A stretch of DNA of 64,000 nucleotides from Bacteroidota bacterium (GCA_023423715.1 JAFAFC010000012.1:1-64000), one strand, 5' to 3'; shown: positions 17,433 through 26,283, counted from the stretch's first letter. The notes: generated from the letters alone by a model not told the origin. Made by a program: numbers and translations.

Positions 17433-18638
17433 TTAAGAAACACGCTCAATCAAAGCCATATAAAATCCGTCGTAACCAGAACTTGGTAAGATTTTTTGAT
17501 CTTCAACTAGTTTAAAATTCGAATTTCCTTCTAAAAATGTAGAAACCTGATTTTGGTTTTCGGATGGTAGGATAGAGCATGTTGCATAAATCATTTTCCC
17601 TCCAACTTTAAGCATTTTAGAGTAATCTTGAATGATTTTCTGTTGTTCGTCGCAAATACGAGCGATGAAATCTTCATCAATTTTCCATTTGCTGTCAGGG
17701 TTTCTTTTCAAGACGCCAAGTCCAGAACAAGGTGCGTCAATCAAAAGTCGATCGGCTTTGTCGTAAAGTCTTTTGATGACTTTGGTGTCGGAAATCATTC
17801 GCGTTTCGATATTGTGAGCGCCCGCTCTTTTTGCTCTACGCTTCAACTCCGCAAGTTTCCATTCGAAAATATCTAAGGCGATAATTTGACCTTTGTTTTT
17901 CATCAAAGCGGCTAAATGAAGTGTTTTTCCACCCGCTCCAGCACAAGCATCAACAACGCGATGCCCTTCTTTAACATCGAGGAAATATCCAATTTTTTGC
18001 GAACTCGCATCCTGAACTTCAAACAATCCTTCTTTAAAAGCGGTTGTGATAAAGACGTTTTTCTTTTCCTCTAACTGAACCGCATCTGGATAGTTTTTAA
18101 GCGGAAAAGCTGGAATGTTCTCATCACCTAAATCTGAAACGAGTTCCTTAACCGTTGTTTTAATCGAGTTTGCTCGTAAAACCGTTGGTGCTTGCTCGTT
18201 TAAGGCGATCATTTCTTTTTCCCATTTTGGACCTAATTCCATTTCCAAGCGGTTGGCTAACCATTCTGGAATGGAATGTTCAATAGCTTTTGTAGGAACT
18301 TTTCTACTTTCAATTTTACGAACAGCAGGTCCTGTTTTTATTCCTGCAAATTCTTCAAATTTCTTATAAGGAGTTTCGCTCCAAATCAAATAAGTAAGAA
18401 TTAATTGATAAATATTTCCAGGTTTTACACCTTCGCCCATATAATATTCCAATCTTTTTTTCCAACGAATAATGTTGTAAAAGATTTCCGAAACCACGGC
18501 GCGGTCTTGGCTTCCCCATTTTCTATTCGCTTTTAATAATCGTTCGATTACTTTATCAGCGTATTTATTTTTTTCAAAAAAGGTTTCTTGTAGCGCATCG
18601 TGGATGCCGATGAGTAGGTTTCGGTGAATAAGTTCCAT
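17433..18638 (-). CDS. 16S rRNA m5C methyltransferase, RsmB/NOP family
   Basis: 401 residues. S-adenosylmethionine-dependent cytosine-5 methyltransferase. Visible parts: an N-terminal NusB-like helical domain (about 1-90), then the Rossmann domain with motif I VVDACAGAGGKTLHLA (228-243), motif IV DAPCSGLG with Cys304, and motif VI YATCS with catalytic Cys354. Both cysteines needed by the family are present. The substrate position (967 or another) is not resolved by sequence. It diverges from the yjdM-like gene, sharing a 120-bp promoter region. Confidence 0.92.
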   Translation of the reverse strand: MELIHRNLLIGIHDALQETFFEKNKYADKVIERLLKANRKWGSQDRAVVSEIFYNIIRWKKRLEYYMGEGVKPGNIYQLILTYLIWSETPYKKFEEFAGIKTGPAVRKIESRKVPTKAIEHSIPEWLANRLEMELGPKWEKEMIALNEQAPTVLRANSIKTTVKELVSDLGDENIPAFPLKNYPDAVQLEEKKNVFITTAFKEGLFEVQDASSQKIGYFLDVKEGHRVVDACAGAGGKTLHLAALMKNKGQIIALDIFEWKLAELKRRAKRAGAHNIETRMISDTKVIKRLYDKADRLLIDAPCSGLGVLKRNPDSKWKIDEDFIARICDEQQKIIQDYSKMLKVGGKMIYATCSILPSENQNQVSTFLEGNSNFKLVEDQKILPSSGYDGFYMALIERVS

Positions 18639-18712
18639 AGAATATGCCGTTTGTTTGGCTGTGCAAAAATACGGAAATTCTGAAGAAAAGCCGAATCTTC
18701 ATGCGAATCGCC

Positions 18713-18742
18713 TTGACAAAATTGTTTTTAATGGTATCTTTG
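18713..18742 (+). promoter_or_regulatory. Bacteroidota-type promoter of the yjdM-like gene
   Basis: TTG at 18713-18715, 19-bp spacer, TATCTTTG at 18735-18742: an exact fit to TTG-N17-23-TAnnTTTG. It starts transcription just before the ATG at 18760, which excludes the upstream in-frame start at 18655. Confidence 0.7.
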
Positions 18743-18759
18743 TAAAAATTGATGCTATT

Positions 18760-19092
18760 ATGAGTGATGCTATTGTATGCCCAAAATGCAGTTCTGAGTT
18801 TACGTATGAACAAGATCATTTGCAGGTTTGTTCACAATGTTTTTACGAATGGGATCCTGCGGAAGTGGGAAGTGAAGGAAAGATTTTAGATTCCAATGGA
18901 AACGAATTGCAGAATGGTGATTCGGTTGTAGTGATTAAAGATTTGCCAGTAAAAGGGGCTCCAAAACCAGTAAAAGCAGGAACGAAAGTGAAAAACATTC
19001 GTTTAAATTTTGATAGCGATCATAATATTGATTGCAAAATTGATGGTTTTGGGTCTATGGCTTTAAAATCAGAATTTGTGAAAAAAGCGTAG
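18760..19092 (+). CDS. yjdM: YjdM/PhnA-like zinc-ribbon protein
   Basis: 110 residues from ATG 18760, the start decided by the promoter at 18713-18742. An N-terminal zinc ribbon carries CPKC (Cys7, Cys10) and CSQC (Cys24, Cys27). The C-terminal PhnA-type beta domain has ILDSNGNELQNGDSVVVIKD and VKNIRL. The family was once called alkylphosphonate utilization protein PhnA, but that role is not supported by the phosphonate pathway and its function is unsettled. Short leader, single gene, own terminator. Confidence 0.9.
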   Translation: MSDAIVCPKCSSEFTYEQDHLQVCSQCFYEWDPAEVGSEGKILDSNGNELQNGDSVVVIKDLPVKGAPKPVKAGTKVKNIRLNFDSDHNIDCKIDGFGSMALKSEFVKKA

Positions 19093-19113
19093 AAAAATTT
19101 ACATATAAATTAC

Positions 19114-19139
19114 AAAATAGGCTTCGGCCTATTTTTTTG
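19114..19139 (+). terminator. Intrinsic terminator with UUCG tetraloop
   Basis: Stem AAAATAGGC / GCCTATTTT closed by a C(TTCG)G loop and followed by T. It lies 22 bp after the yjdM-like stop. The following stretch to 19341 has no recognised feature. Confidence 0.88.
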
Positions 19140-19341
19140 TGCACAAAAAAAGGAAAAGTCTGGCAGGGTAGTCTTCCCAGAATCATCATTGCCGAAGCTA
19201 ATTTTGATTCCCAAAGGCAGAAAGAGAATTAACCAAAAATTTCCTTATTCTATATTTCAAATTTAGTTAATTTATCTAATCAGGATATATTTTGCTAGTG
19301 AGAATTTTGGCAAACTTATCCACTTACTAACAATAAGTTAC

Positions 19342-20274
19342 TTAAAATTTAATGAAAACCTTGTCATTTATAGGTTTTTCAGAATATTGGATAATCGTCT
19401 TTTCGTTTACAAGAAGCTTGTTCCAGTAATGGCTTCCTGAAAATCGACTTTCTAAAACGTGCGCGTCAATTCCGCTTGATGCTAGTTCAATTTGATTCGG
19501 AAAATAATAGGATTTTGATAAATTCCACTTTTCCATTTCCTCTTTGGCAAACGAATTTACTTCACCAAATAATCCGGCAACGTAATCGGAGTTTGGGTTG
19601 TTGTAGATTTCTTGTGGACTTCCTTTCTGTACAAGTTTTCCGTTTTGTAATATCACCAATTCGTCCAACCAAGGCATGACTTCTTGGATTTCGTGCGTAG
19701 AAATTAGTAAGGTGACGTTTTCCCTTTTAACGTAATTGAAAAGCTTTTCGCGGATTTTAATTTTTCTTGAATAATCCAAATTGCTAAAAGGTTCGTCCAA
19801 CAAAAGTAGCTTTGGAGTGACGGATAAAGCTCTTGAAATGGCAACACGCTGCTGTTGCCCACCGCTCAATTTTTTAGGAAGAACATTCACATAGTCTTCC
19901 ATACCGACAATTTCGAGAAGTTCTAAAACTTTTTCCTTTTTTTCTGCTAAACGAACATTGGAAAGAAATTTCCCTACGATTTCGCCAACCGTCGCATACG
20001 GCATTAGATCGTAATTTTGAGCAACCAATTTCATTTCGGCTTCGCCCGGAACCAAGTTTCCTTTCGGTCCCATAAGCTTTCGTCCTTCAAAAAGAATATC
20101 TCCCGACGACCAATCAAACAAACCGTAGATTAAACTTAAAAGTGTTGATTTTCCACAGCCACTTTCGCCAACAAGGGCAACGGTTTTCCCCGATGAAATC
20201 GATAAAGAAAAATCCTCAAAAAGAGGGCTTTCGGGTGTGTAAGAAAAGTCTAGGTTTCGGATATCCAATAGCAT
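19342..20274 (-). CDS. ABC transporter ATP-binding protein
   Basis: 310 residues. Cytoplasmic ATPase subunit with Walker A GESGCGKST, Q-loop VAQNYDLMPY, signature LSGGQQQR, Walker B LLLLDEP and switch His in STHE. The C-terminal 90 residues extend beyond the core and resemble a small regulatory domain. No permease or binding protein gene is next to it, so its partner is elsewhere or it works alone. The general type resembles polyamine, iron or molybdate importer ATPases, but the substrate cannot be told. Confidence 0.88.
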   Translation of the reverse strand: MLLDIRNLDFSYTPESPLFEDFSLSISSGKTVALVGESGCGKSTLLSLIYGLFDWSSGDILFEGRKLMGPKGNLVPGEAEMKLVAQNYDLMPYATVGEIVGKFLSNVRLAEKKEKVLELLEIVGMEDYVNVLPKKLSGGQQQRVAISRALSVTPKLLLLDEPFSNLDYSRKIKIREKLFNYVKRENVTLLISTHEIQEVMPWLDELVILQNGKLVQKGSPQEIYNNPNSDYVAGLFGEVNSFAKEEMEKWNLSKSYYFPNQIELASSGIDAHVLESRFSGSHYWNKLLVNEKTIIQYSEKPINDKVFIKF

Positions 20275-20318
20275 AGAGCAAAAATAAGGATTTGTTTTCG
20301 TAATTGAAATATATTGAG

Positions 20319-20326
20319 TATTTTTG
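20319..20326 (+). promoter_or_regulatory. Promoter -7 box for the YceI gene
   Basis: TATTTTTG fits TAnnTTTG, 30 bp before the ATG at 20357. A TTG at 20292-20294 is 24 bp away, slightly long. Confidence 0.5.
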
Positions 20327-20356
20327 AGAGGATCAATTAGTTATAAAAAAAAACCT

Positions 20357-21010
20357 ATGAAAAGAAAATTTTTACTTCCTTTTTTGGCGCTTGGTTTAGG
20401 AGCGCTTGTTGTATATTCTTGTGGAAAGGATAAGCCAGTGTCCAGCGAAAGTGCAGAAGTGGCTACTACGAAAGACGGTACTGCTTATGTTTTGGATACG
20501 GCGAACAGTAAAATTGAGTGGAAGGGTTTTAAAGTCTTCAAATCAGAACATACGAATCACTTCGGGACGATTAAGTTTGTTAATGGTGAACTTACTGCGA
20601 AAGATGGTGTTTTGGAAAGTGGAAAATTCACCGCGAATATGAACTCCCTTCAAAATGTAGATATTGCTGATCCTACCGGAAAAGGAAAATTGGAAGGTCA
20701 TTTGAAATCCGCTGATTTCTTTGATGTTGCAAAGTTTCCAGAAGCAAGTTTTGAAATTACAAAAGTAACGCCGAGTACATCAGGTGATTTTAACACGATT
20801 TTAGATGGAAATTTGGTTATTAAAGGGATTTCAAAACCAGTTCAGTTAAACGCAAATACTGCGGTTACCGACAACCAAGTAACGATTGCAACAGAACCAA
20901 AAGAAATTAACAGAGAAGAATTCGGGGTTAAGTTTCAGTCGCCAGCTGAAAATGGAGTTATTAAAAATGAAGTGGAACTTCAGATACTCATCAAAGCAAC
21001 CGTAAAATAA
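20357..21010 (+). CDS. YceI-family lipoprotein
   Basis: 217 residues from ATG 20357; the upstream in-frame start at 20324 lies next to the promoter box and would mask the signal peptide. The lipoprotein signal ends at VYSC (lipobox Cys near residue 22). The mature part is a YceI lipocalin-like beta barrel, seen as TANSKIEWKGFKVFKSEHTNHFGTI early and FEITKVTP, GNLVIKGISKPVQL later. The family binds isoprenoid-type lipids in the periplasm, and a role in lipid binding or stress is inferred. Single gene with its own terminator. Confidence 0.9.
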   Translation: MKRKFLLPFLALGLGALVVYSCGKDKPVSSESAEVATTKDGTAYVLDTANSKIEWKGFKVFKSEHTNHFGTIKFVNGELTAKDGVLESGKFTANMNSLQNVDIADPTGKGKLEGHLKSADFFDVAKFPEASFEITKVTPSTSGDFNTILDGNLVIKGISKPVQLNANTAVTDNQVTIATEPKEINREEFGVKFQSPAENGVIKNEVELQILIKATVK

Positions 21011-21034
21011 TACGATTATCGTATAGGAACTACT

Positions 21035-21070
21035 AATCTGCATTCGCCTTTCGCAATGCAGATTTTTTTT
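21035..21070 (+). terminator. Intrinsic terminator of the YceI gene
   Basis: Stem AATCTGCATT / AATGCAGATT with a 10-nt loop and eight T. Confidence 0.9.
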
Positions 21071-21078
21071 ATGAATTT

Positions 21079-21113
21079 TTGAAAGGTCAAGTCCCCAAAA
21101 ATTACTAATTTTG
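21079..21113 (+). promoter_or_regulatory. Promoter of pheS
   Basis: TTG at 21079-21081 and TAATTTTG at 21106-21113, spacer 24 bp. The box overlaps the GTG at 21113, which argues against that codon as the start. Confidence 0.5.
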
Positions 21114-21130
21114 TGCCTTCTAGATTGAAT

Positions 21131-22144
21131 ATGATGATAGAAAAAATAGACGAGTATTTGCAGGAAGTTCAGGCTTTCAAAACGGCTGAAAAAGCTGAAA
21201 TAGAATCTTTTAGAATTCGTTTTAATAGTAAAAAAGGAATTCTTACAGATCTGTTTGCCCAATTTAAAGACGTTCCTAATGATCAGAAAAAAGAGTTTGG
21301 ACAAAAGATTAATACGCTAAAACAAGCCGTTGCAGAGAAGCTAGATGCTTTGCAAGAATCTACGCAATCCAACTTGATTTTAGAGAAAGAAGATCTTACA
21401 AGACCAGGTTTTCCTTTGGAATTAGGGTCAAGGCATCCTATCAATTTAGTTAAAAACAAAATTATTGACATCTTCAAATCCATCGGTTTTGCTGTTTCAG
21501 ACGGACCCGAAATAGAAGATGATTGGCATAACTTTACTGCATTAAACTTACCAGAATATCATCCAGCGAGAGATATGCAGGATACGTTTTTCATCAATCG
21601 TGATCCTGATACGTTACTAAGAACGCATACATCGTCGGTACAAATTCGATATGCAGAAACACATAAACCACCGTTTAGAATTTTGTCTCCGGGAAGGGTT
21701 TTTAGAAATGAAGCGATTTCGTCTCGTTCGCATTGTATTTTCCATCAAATTGAAGGTTTGTATATCGATGAAAATGTAAGTTTTGCAGATTTAAAGCAAA
21801 CGATTCAGTTCTTTACAACGGAATTGTTTGGAAAATCAAAAATCAGAATGCGTCCATCGTATTTCCCGTTCACTGAGCCAAGTGCAGAAGTTGACGTGTA
21901 TTGGGGGTTAAACTCGGAAACGGATTACCGTATCACCAAAGGAACAGGTTGGTTAGAAATTATGGGTTGTGGTATGGTAGACCCTGCCGTTCTTAAGAAT
22001 ATGAATGTAGATCCAGACCAATTCAGCGGTTATGCTTTTGGTATGGGAATTGAGAGAATTGTGATGTTGCTATATCAAATGTCAGATATCCGAATGTTCT
22101 TTGAGAATGACATCCGAATGCTAGAACAATTTAAATCGTTGTAA
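21131..22144 (+). CDS. pheS: Phenylalanine--tRNA ligase alpha subunit
   Basis: 337 residues from ATG 21131 (a second ATG follows at 21134). The N-terminal coiled coil (about 1-85) binds tRNA. The class II catalytic core follows, with motif 2 around FRNEAISSRSHCIFHQIEG and motif 3 GYAFGMGIERIVMLLY. It works as an alpha2beta2 enzyme with PheT; pheT is not adjacent, which is common in this phylum. A terminator follows directly, so the gene is monocistronic. Confidence 0.96.
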   Translation: MMIEKIDEYLQEVQAFKTAEKAEIESFRIRFNSKKGILTDLFAQFKDVPNDQKKEFGQKINTLKQAVAEKLDALQESTQSNLILEKEDLTRPGFPLELGSRHPINLVKNKIIDIFKSIGFAVSDGPEIEDDWHNFTALNLPEYHPARDMQDTFFINRDPDTLLRTHTSSVQIRYAETHKPPFRILSPGRVFRNEAISSRSHCIFHQIEGLYIDENVSFADLKQTIQFFTTELFGKSKIRMRPSYFPFTEPSAEVDVYWGLNSETDYRITKGTGWLEIMGCGMVDPAVLKNMNVDPDQFSGYAFGMGIERIVMLLYQMSDIRMFFENDIRMLEQFKSL

Positions 22145-22171
22145 TAACGAGATTATAATAGATAAACATAG

Positions 22172-22199
22172 AATCCCGCTTGTAGTGGGATTTTTTTTG
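22172..22199 (+). terminator. Intrinsic terminator of pheS
   Basis: Stem AATCCCGC / GTGGGATT (one G-T pair), 5-nt loop, eight T. Confidence 0.85.
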
Positions 22200-22240
22200 G
22201 TTGAAATTCAACTATTTACGTTCTTATCTTACATCAATGT

Positions 22241-22267
22241 TTGGGATGCATATGAAAGCTATTTTTG
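22241..22267 (+). promoter_or_regulatory. Promoter of the pirin redox cluster
   Basis: TTG 22241-22243, 16-bp spacer, TATTTTTG 22260-22267, 26 bp before the pirin ATG. Confidence 0.5.
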
Positions 22268-22293
22268 TACTATAAATTTTAAAAATTATAGAA

Positions 22294-23181
22294 ATGAATA
22301 TAGTTAATACAAAAGTTAAATCAATTGAATTGGTTGCTGCGCCAAGACCAGCGCATTTTGTTGGAGACGGTTTTCGAGTTCATAATTTTATCCCAAGCGG
22401 GTATCATTTGGATATGAAAAGAATGGATCCATTTTTAGTATTGGATTATAATTCCAAATATCATTTCCCACCTTCAGACCAAGCTCGTGGAGTAGGCGTT
22501 CACCCACATCGTGGTTTCGAAACGGTAACTATTGCTTATCAAGGGAAAATTGAGCATCATGATTCATCGGGTGGTGGTGGCGTAATTGGAGAAGGAGATG
22601 TTCAATGGATGACCGCAGCTTCTGGAGTTTTGCACAAAGAATTTCACGAAACAGAATGGGCAAAAGAAGGTGGGATTTTCCAAATGGTTCAGTTGTGGGT
22701 GAATTTACCAGCAAAAGATAAAATGTCTTTACCGAAATATCAATCAATTTCTCATGATAAAATGACTGTTGTTGATTTAGGGGAAAACGGACTTATTGAA
22801 GTTATTGCAGGAAATTATAATGAATTTCAAGGGCCAGCAAGTACGTTTTCACCAGTGAACGTCATGAATGTGAAACTTAAAAAAGGTGGAAAAGCGGATT
22901 TTAGCTTTCCTGAAGGGCAAACAACTTTTCTTTTGTTAATTGAAGGAAATATTGTGGTGAATGGTTCAGAAAATGTTCCAACAGATCATTTGGTTTTGTT
23001 TGAAAGAGAGGGAAACGATTTTACAATCGAGGCTTCTGACGATGCCATTGTTTTGGTCATAAGTGGTGAACCTTTGAATGAACCCATCGTTCCACACGGA
23101 CCATTTGTGATGAACACCGATGCGGAGATTATGCAAGCTTTTGAAGACTATAACCAAGGCAAATTTGGTTATTTAGAATAA
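22294..23181 (+). CDS. Pirin-family bicupin protein 1
   Basis: 295 residues. The N-terminal cupin carries the metal-site histidines in HPHRGFETVTIAYQG and IEHHDSSG, and the GVLHKEFHE segment supplies the last ligands. The C-terminal cupin (about 150-285) is typical of bacterial pirins. Pirins bind Fe and some act as quercetinases or redox-sensitive regulators; the activity here is not known. It heads a same-strand cluster of redox-related small proteins up to 25443. Confidence 0.9.
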   Translation: MNIVNTKVKSIELVAAPRPAHFVGDGFRVHNFIPSGYHLDMKRMDPFLVLDYNSKYHFPPSDQARGVGVHPHRGFETVTIAYQGKIEHHDSSGGGGVIGEGDVQWMTAASGVLHKEFHETEWAKEGGIFQMVQLWVNLPAKDKMSLPKYQSISHDKMTVVDLGENGLIEVIAGNYNEFQGPASTFSPVNVMNVKLKKGGKADFSFPEGQTTFLLLIEGNIVVNGSENVPTDHLVLFEREGNDFTIEASDDAIVLVISGEPLNEPIVPHGPFVMNTDAEIMQAFEDYNQGKFGYLE

Positions 23182-23280
23182 TAAATTCTCGTAATAAAGC
23201 GTAATTATGATAAGGTATAGCCAAATCGTATTAAGGAGGCCATACTTTTTTCTTTAACTTTAAAAATTGAACAAAAGACA

Positions 23281-23601
23281 ATGAGTACAATAGATTATTC
23301 AACAATTCCTTTAGTGAAAAATGAAGCAGATAAGCGTTTCGAAATTGATGTAGAAGGTTACAAAGCCTTTATTGACTATAAAGAAACGTCTTCTCAAATT
23401 TGGTTAATTCATACGGAAGCTGATCCGGCTCTTGCCGGAAAAGGAGCTGCGAAAGCGGTTGTCGAAAAAACATTAGCGTATGTGAAAGAAAGTAGCAAAA
23501 AGCTTTTACCGTTCTGTCCTTATGTTTTTGCGTACATCAAAAAACATCCAGAATGGAAAGCTATTGTAGATGAAAAATTTAAAGGATATGACCAGTTGTA
23601 A
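23281..23601 (+). CDS. YjdJ-like small GNAT acetyltransferase 1
   Basis: 106 residues, a single compact GCN5-related domain of the short type. DPALAGKGAAKAVVEKTLAY is the acetyl-CoA loop (x-x-G-x-G-x-A form) and LLPFCPYVFAYIKKHPEW is the C-terminal signature of this subfamily. Substrate unknown. It sits 99 bp after pirin 1 and 27 bp before pirin 2. A second member is at 25159-25443. Confidence 0.85.
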   Translation: MSTIDYSTIPLVKNEADKRFEIDVEGYKAFIDYKETSSQIWLIHTEADPALAGKGAAKAVVEKTLAYVKESSKKLLPFCPYVFAYIKKHPEWKAIVDEKFKGYDQL

Positions 23602-23628
23602 TATAGTTGTAGTATAAAAAATAAAATT

Positions 23629-24531
23629 ATGATGTCGAATATTGGATTAATATTAGAGGAAAAAGCAGCTGATATTGGAAATTTTCTAGTTGGTAGATTG
23701 TTGCCTTTCCGTGAAAAAAGAGCGGTTGGTCCGTTTGTATTTATTGATCATATGGGGCCAACGCATTTACGTGAATATCAGAATTTTGATGTTGCACCAC
23801 ATCCGCATATCGGACTTTCCACGTTGACGTACCTTTTAGAAGGGTCCATTTTTCATCGAGATAGTTTGGGTAATGCAATAGAAATTAAACCTGGTGCGGT
23901 GAATTGGATGACGGCTGGTAAAGGTGTTGTTCACTCAGAAAGAACACCAGAATATTTACGTGAATCCGATTACCGTTTGCATGGATTTCAAATTTGGGTG
24001 GGATTACCGAAAGAATTAGAGCAGTCGGAGCCGAGCTTTTTTCATATTGAAGCCGATGAGATTCCAACTTGGAAAGACGGTGATTTAGAATATAAATTAA
24101 TTGCTGGCGAAGCTTTTGGAAAAAAGTCGGGAGTTCCCGTTCATAGTCCATTGTATTTTGTAGAAATTAAATCCCAAACCAAGCAGAAACTCAATATTGG
24201 TCATGAATTGTTTGGTGAAGTTGGAATGTATGTTTTGGAAGGAACGGTCAATATTGAAGGAAACGAGTACGGAACTAAACAACTTTTGATCGCTAAAAAT
24301 GCAAAACTTTGTGAGTTTGAAATGAACGAAAACACGGTTGTGTATCTTTTTGGAGGTGAACCTTTCCCTGAAGAGCGTTTCATTTTTTGGAATTTTGTAA
24401 ATTCTGATAAGGAAATCATTGATGAAGCTAAAGTGAATTGGCACGATCAAAATCATGAAGCCTTTCCTTTAATTCCTGGAGATTCAGATGAGTATGTTCC
24501 GTTGCCAAAAGCAGTTTTAAATCGAAAATAA
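23629..24531 (+). CDS. Pirin-family bicupin protein 2
   Basis: 300 residues; two ATGs in a row at 23629 and 23632. Metal-site residues are visible in PHPHIGLSTLTYLLEG, IFHRDS and KGVVHSERTPE. It differs clearly from pirin 1 in the second half (CEFEMNENTVVYLFGGEPF) and belongs to the other common bacterial pirin group. An 11-bp gap to the next gene indicates an operon. Confidence 0.9.
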   Translation: MMSNIGLILEEKAADIGNFLVGRLLPFREKRAVGPFVFIDHMGPTHLREYQNFDVAPHPHIGLSTLTYLLEGSIFHRDSLGNAIEIKPGAVNWMTAGKGVVHSERTPEYLRESDYRLHGFQIWVGLPKELEQSEPSFFHIEADEIPTWKDGDLEYKLIAGEAFGKKSGVPVHSPLYFVEIKSQTKQKLNIGHELFGEVGMYVLEGTVNIEGNEYGTKQLLIAKNAKLCEFEMNENTVVYLFGGEPFPEERFIFWNFVNSDKEIIDEAKVNWHDQNHEAFPLIPGDSDEYVPLPKAVLNRK

Positions 24532-24542
24532 AATAAAACGAT

Positions 24543-24755
24543 ATGGAAAAACATGAATATGAACATCCTGACTTGGTTGTCATTTGGCAGCCAAAGCTTT
24601 GTCAACATTCGGGAGTTTGCGTGAAAATGCTTCCTCAAGTTTATGATCCAAAAGCACGACCTTGGATAAAACCGGAATCAGCAACCAAAGACGAATTAAT
24701 CAAACAAATAGATGCGTGCCCTTCGGGCGCTTTATCGTATCGATTAAAAAACTAA
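24543..24755 (+). CDS. yjdI: YjdI-like divergent (4Fe-4S) ferredoxin
   Basis: 70 residues of the Fer4_19 type. Only three cysteines are present (Cys20 and Cys26 in LCQHSGVCVK, plus the Cys of ACPSGAL), so a fourth cluster ligand must come from elsewhere, perhaps His22, unless a 3Fe cluster is bound. In E. coli the homologous yjdI lies directly before the small acetyltransferase yjdJ; here an OsmC gene is inserted between the two types. The next gene starts 2 bp downstream. Confidence 0.85.
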   Translation: MEKHEYEHPDLVVIWQPKLCQHSGVCVKMLPQVYDPKARPWIKPESATKDELIKQIDACPSGALSYRLKN

Positions 24756-24757
24756 AT

Positions 24758-25159
24758 ATGGCGGTAAAAGTAGTAGCGACGTTGGGTCGTGAGAAATATT
24801 ATACGGAAGTTGTAGCCGGTGAAAATAAGATTATCACCGATGAACCCAAGCGTTTTGGTGGACAAGAAAAAGGCTTTAATCCGTATGAAATTTTAGCAAG
24901 TTCGTTAGCGAGTTGTACGGCGGCGACTTTGCGTATGTATATTGATAAAAAAGGTTGGGATGTTAATACGATTCGAGTGGATGTTCAGTTTGAAAACGTT
25001 CCGCAACAAGAACGTTCCGAATTCAAAAGGGAAATTTGCTTTCCTGATGCGAATTTAGATGCAGAGGCGTTAGAGAAACTATTTGATATTGCTGAAGCTT
25101 GTCCTGTACATAAATTGCTGACCAACAAAATAGAAATTAATACAGAAATCGTAAAATAA
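24758..25159 (+). CDS. OsmC/Ohr-family peroxide reductase-like protein
   Basis: 133 residues from ATG 24758; a longer in-frame start at 24662 overlaps the ferredoxin gene and is unlikely. Both family cysteines are present: in ASSLASCTAATLRM and in EACPVHKLL. The family reduces organic hydroperoxides using lipoyl or thiol donors. It overlaps the next gene by one base (TAATG), so translation is probably coupled. Confidence 0.9.
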   Translation: MAVKVVATLGREKYYTEVVAGENKIITDEPKRFGGQEKGFNPYEILASSLASCTAATLRMYIDKKGWDVNTIRVDVQFENVPQQERSEFKREICFPDANLDAEALEKLFDIAEACPVHKLLTNKIEINTEIVK

Positions 25160-25443
25160 TGGTAGAAATAGAACAAAAAAATAACGAAAAAAATGGCGAA
25201 TTTATCGCTAAATTCTCTGGAGTTCCGGCAGGTTTAATGACCTATACTTGGGCTGGTGAAGATAAATTTATCATCGATCATACCGAAGTTGAGCCGGCTT
25301 TTAACGGTAAAGGTATTGGTAAAGAATTGCTTTTAAAAGCTGTAGAATTTGCACGGGCTAATAATGTGAAGATTATTCCATTATGTCCGTTTGCTAATGC
25401 AACATTTAAGAAAAATCCAGATTTGCAAGATGTTTTAGCCTAA
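25159..25443 (+). CDS. yjdJ: YjdJ-like small GNAT acetyltransferase 2
   Basis: 94 residues, short GNAT. EPAFNGKGIGKELLLKAVEF is the acetyl-CoA site and IIPLCPFANATFKKNPDL the C-terminal signature with the conserved Cys. It is the last gene of the pirin-GNAT-pirin-YjdI-OsmC-GNAT cluster and is followed by a terminator. Pairing with the YjdI-like ferredoxin is conserved with E. coli yjdIJ, suggesting a shared but unknown job. Confidence 0.87.
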   Translation: MVEIEQKNNEKNGEFIAKFSGVPAGLMTYTWAGEDKFIIDHTEVEPAFNGKGIGKELLLKAVEFARANNVKIIPLCPFANATFKKNPDLQDVLA

Positions 25444-25462
25444 ACATTTTAAGCATTGAAAT

Positions 25463-25496
25463 AAAAAAAATCCGAGAAATTCTCGGATTTTTTTTG
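25463..25496. terminator. Bidirectional terminator between convergent genes
   Basis: Stem AAAAATCCGAGAA / TTCTCGGATTTTT, flanked by A and T runs, between the acetyltransferase (+) and the DUF3108 gene (-). Confidence 0.92.
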
Positions 25497-25509
25497 CTTT
25501 ATATCAATT

Positions 25510-26283
25510 TTATTTCGAAAACTTGATGGGATATTTTACATTTTTATAATCATCCAAATCAGCTCGTAAAGAACCTACGGTTAATTGTGCTTTTATCGCA
25601 ACAGGAACGTTGTTGGCATCGTTGGTTACCCACAATGTCACACCTTCTTTGTCCTTAAAAACACGACCGCTCATAACCGATGGGATAATTCGTAAAGCAT
25701 TTACAGTTCCGAATTTTGTTTTAATATTTTCGGCTCCCGCGACACGAAGTCGGAAAGGGAACATTTCATCATCAATCCAAACATTCAAATTAAAAACATC
25801 ACCTACATTTAAGGTTCCAGAAGCGCTACTTCTCAAATAATAGAATGCAGATAGCATATCTTGCAAGCCAGCGACTGTTTTAATCGTTCTTGGCGGGTTT
25901 TTCGGATTCTTTTTATCCGTTAAAACTAAAGAATTCGCATTCTGATTGAACGCAGCATGCAAATGTTGTCTGTAACCGCCTTCCGCAACATTTCGTACAT
26001 AATAACTAGGCAACGCTGTTGCTGGATTAATGTAACTTTCGTACACATCATCTACTTTAAAAAAAGCACGTACAGCACCAGAACTTTTACCAACACCGCG
26101 AACATAAAGGTGCGGTGTACCGTTATAGTTTTTTGAAGCAGTAGAAAGGGTTGCGGTTCCTGCCGTAAGTACTCCATAATGGATTCTGTAGGTTAAAACT
26201 TCACCAATTTGAATATTATTTAGCTTTTGGGCATTTCCAAGTCCAAAAACAAATAAAGTTATAGCCAGTAAAATATTTTTCAT
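25510..26283 (-). CDS. DUF3108 secreted protein
   Basis: 257 residues with a signal peptide (KNILLAITLFVFGLGNA). The DUF3108 domain fills the rest: IGEVLTYRIHYGVLTAGTA near the start, then DDVYESYINPATALP, LQDMLSAFYYLR, and VTNDANNVPVAIKAQLTVGS. These beta-rich proteins are periplasmic or outer-membrane associated and of unknown role. It diverges from the ferredoxin reductase gene. Confidence 0.88.
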   Translation of the reverse strand: MKNILLAITLFVFGLGNAQKLNNIQIGEVLTYRIHYGVLTAGTATLSTASKNYNGTPHLYVRGVGKSSGAVRAFFKVDDVYESYINPATALPSYYVRNVAEGGYRQHLHAAFNQNANSLVLTDKKNPKNPPRTIKTVAGLQDMLSAFYYLRSSASGTLNVGDVFNLNVWIDDEMFPFRLRVAGAENIKTKFGTVNALRIIPSVMSGRVFKDKEGVTLWVTNDANNVPVAIKAQLTVGSLRADLDDYKNVKYPIKFSK

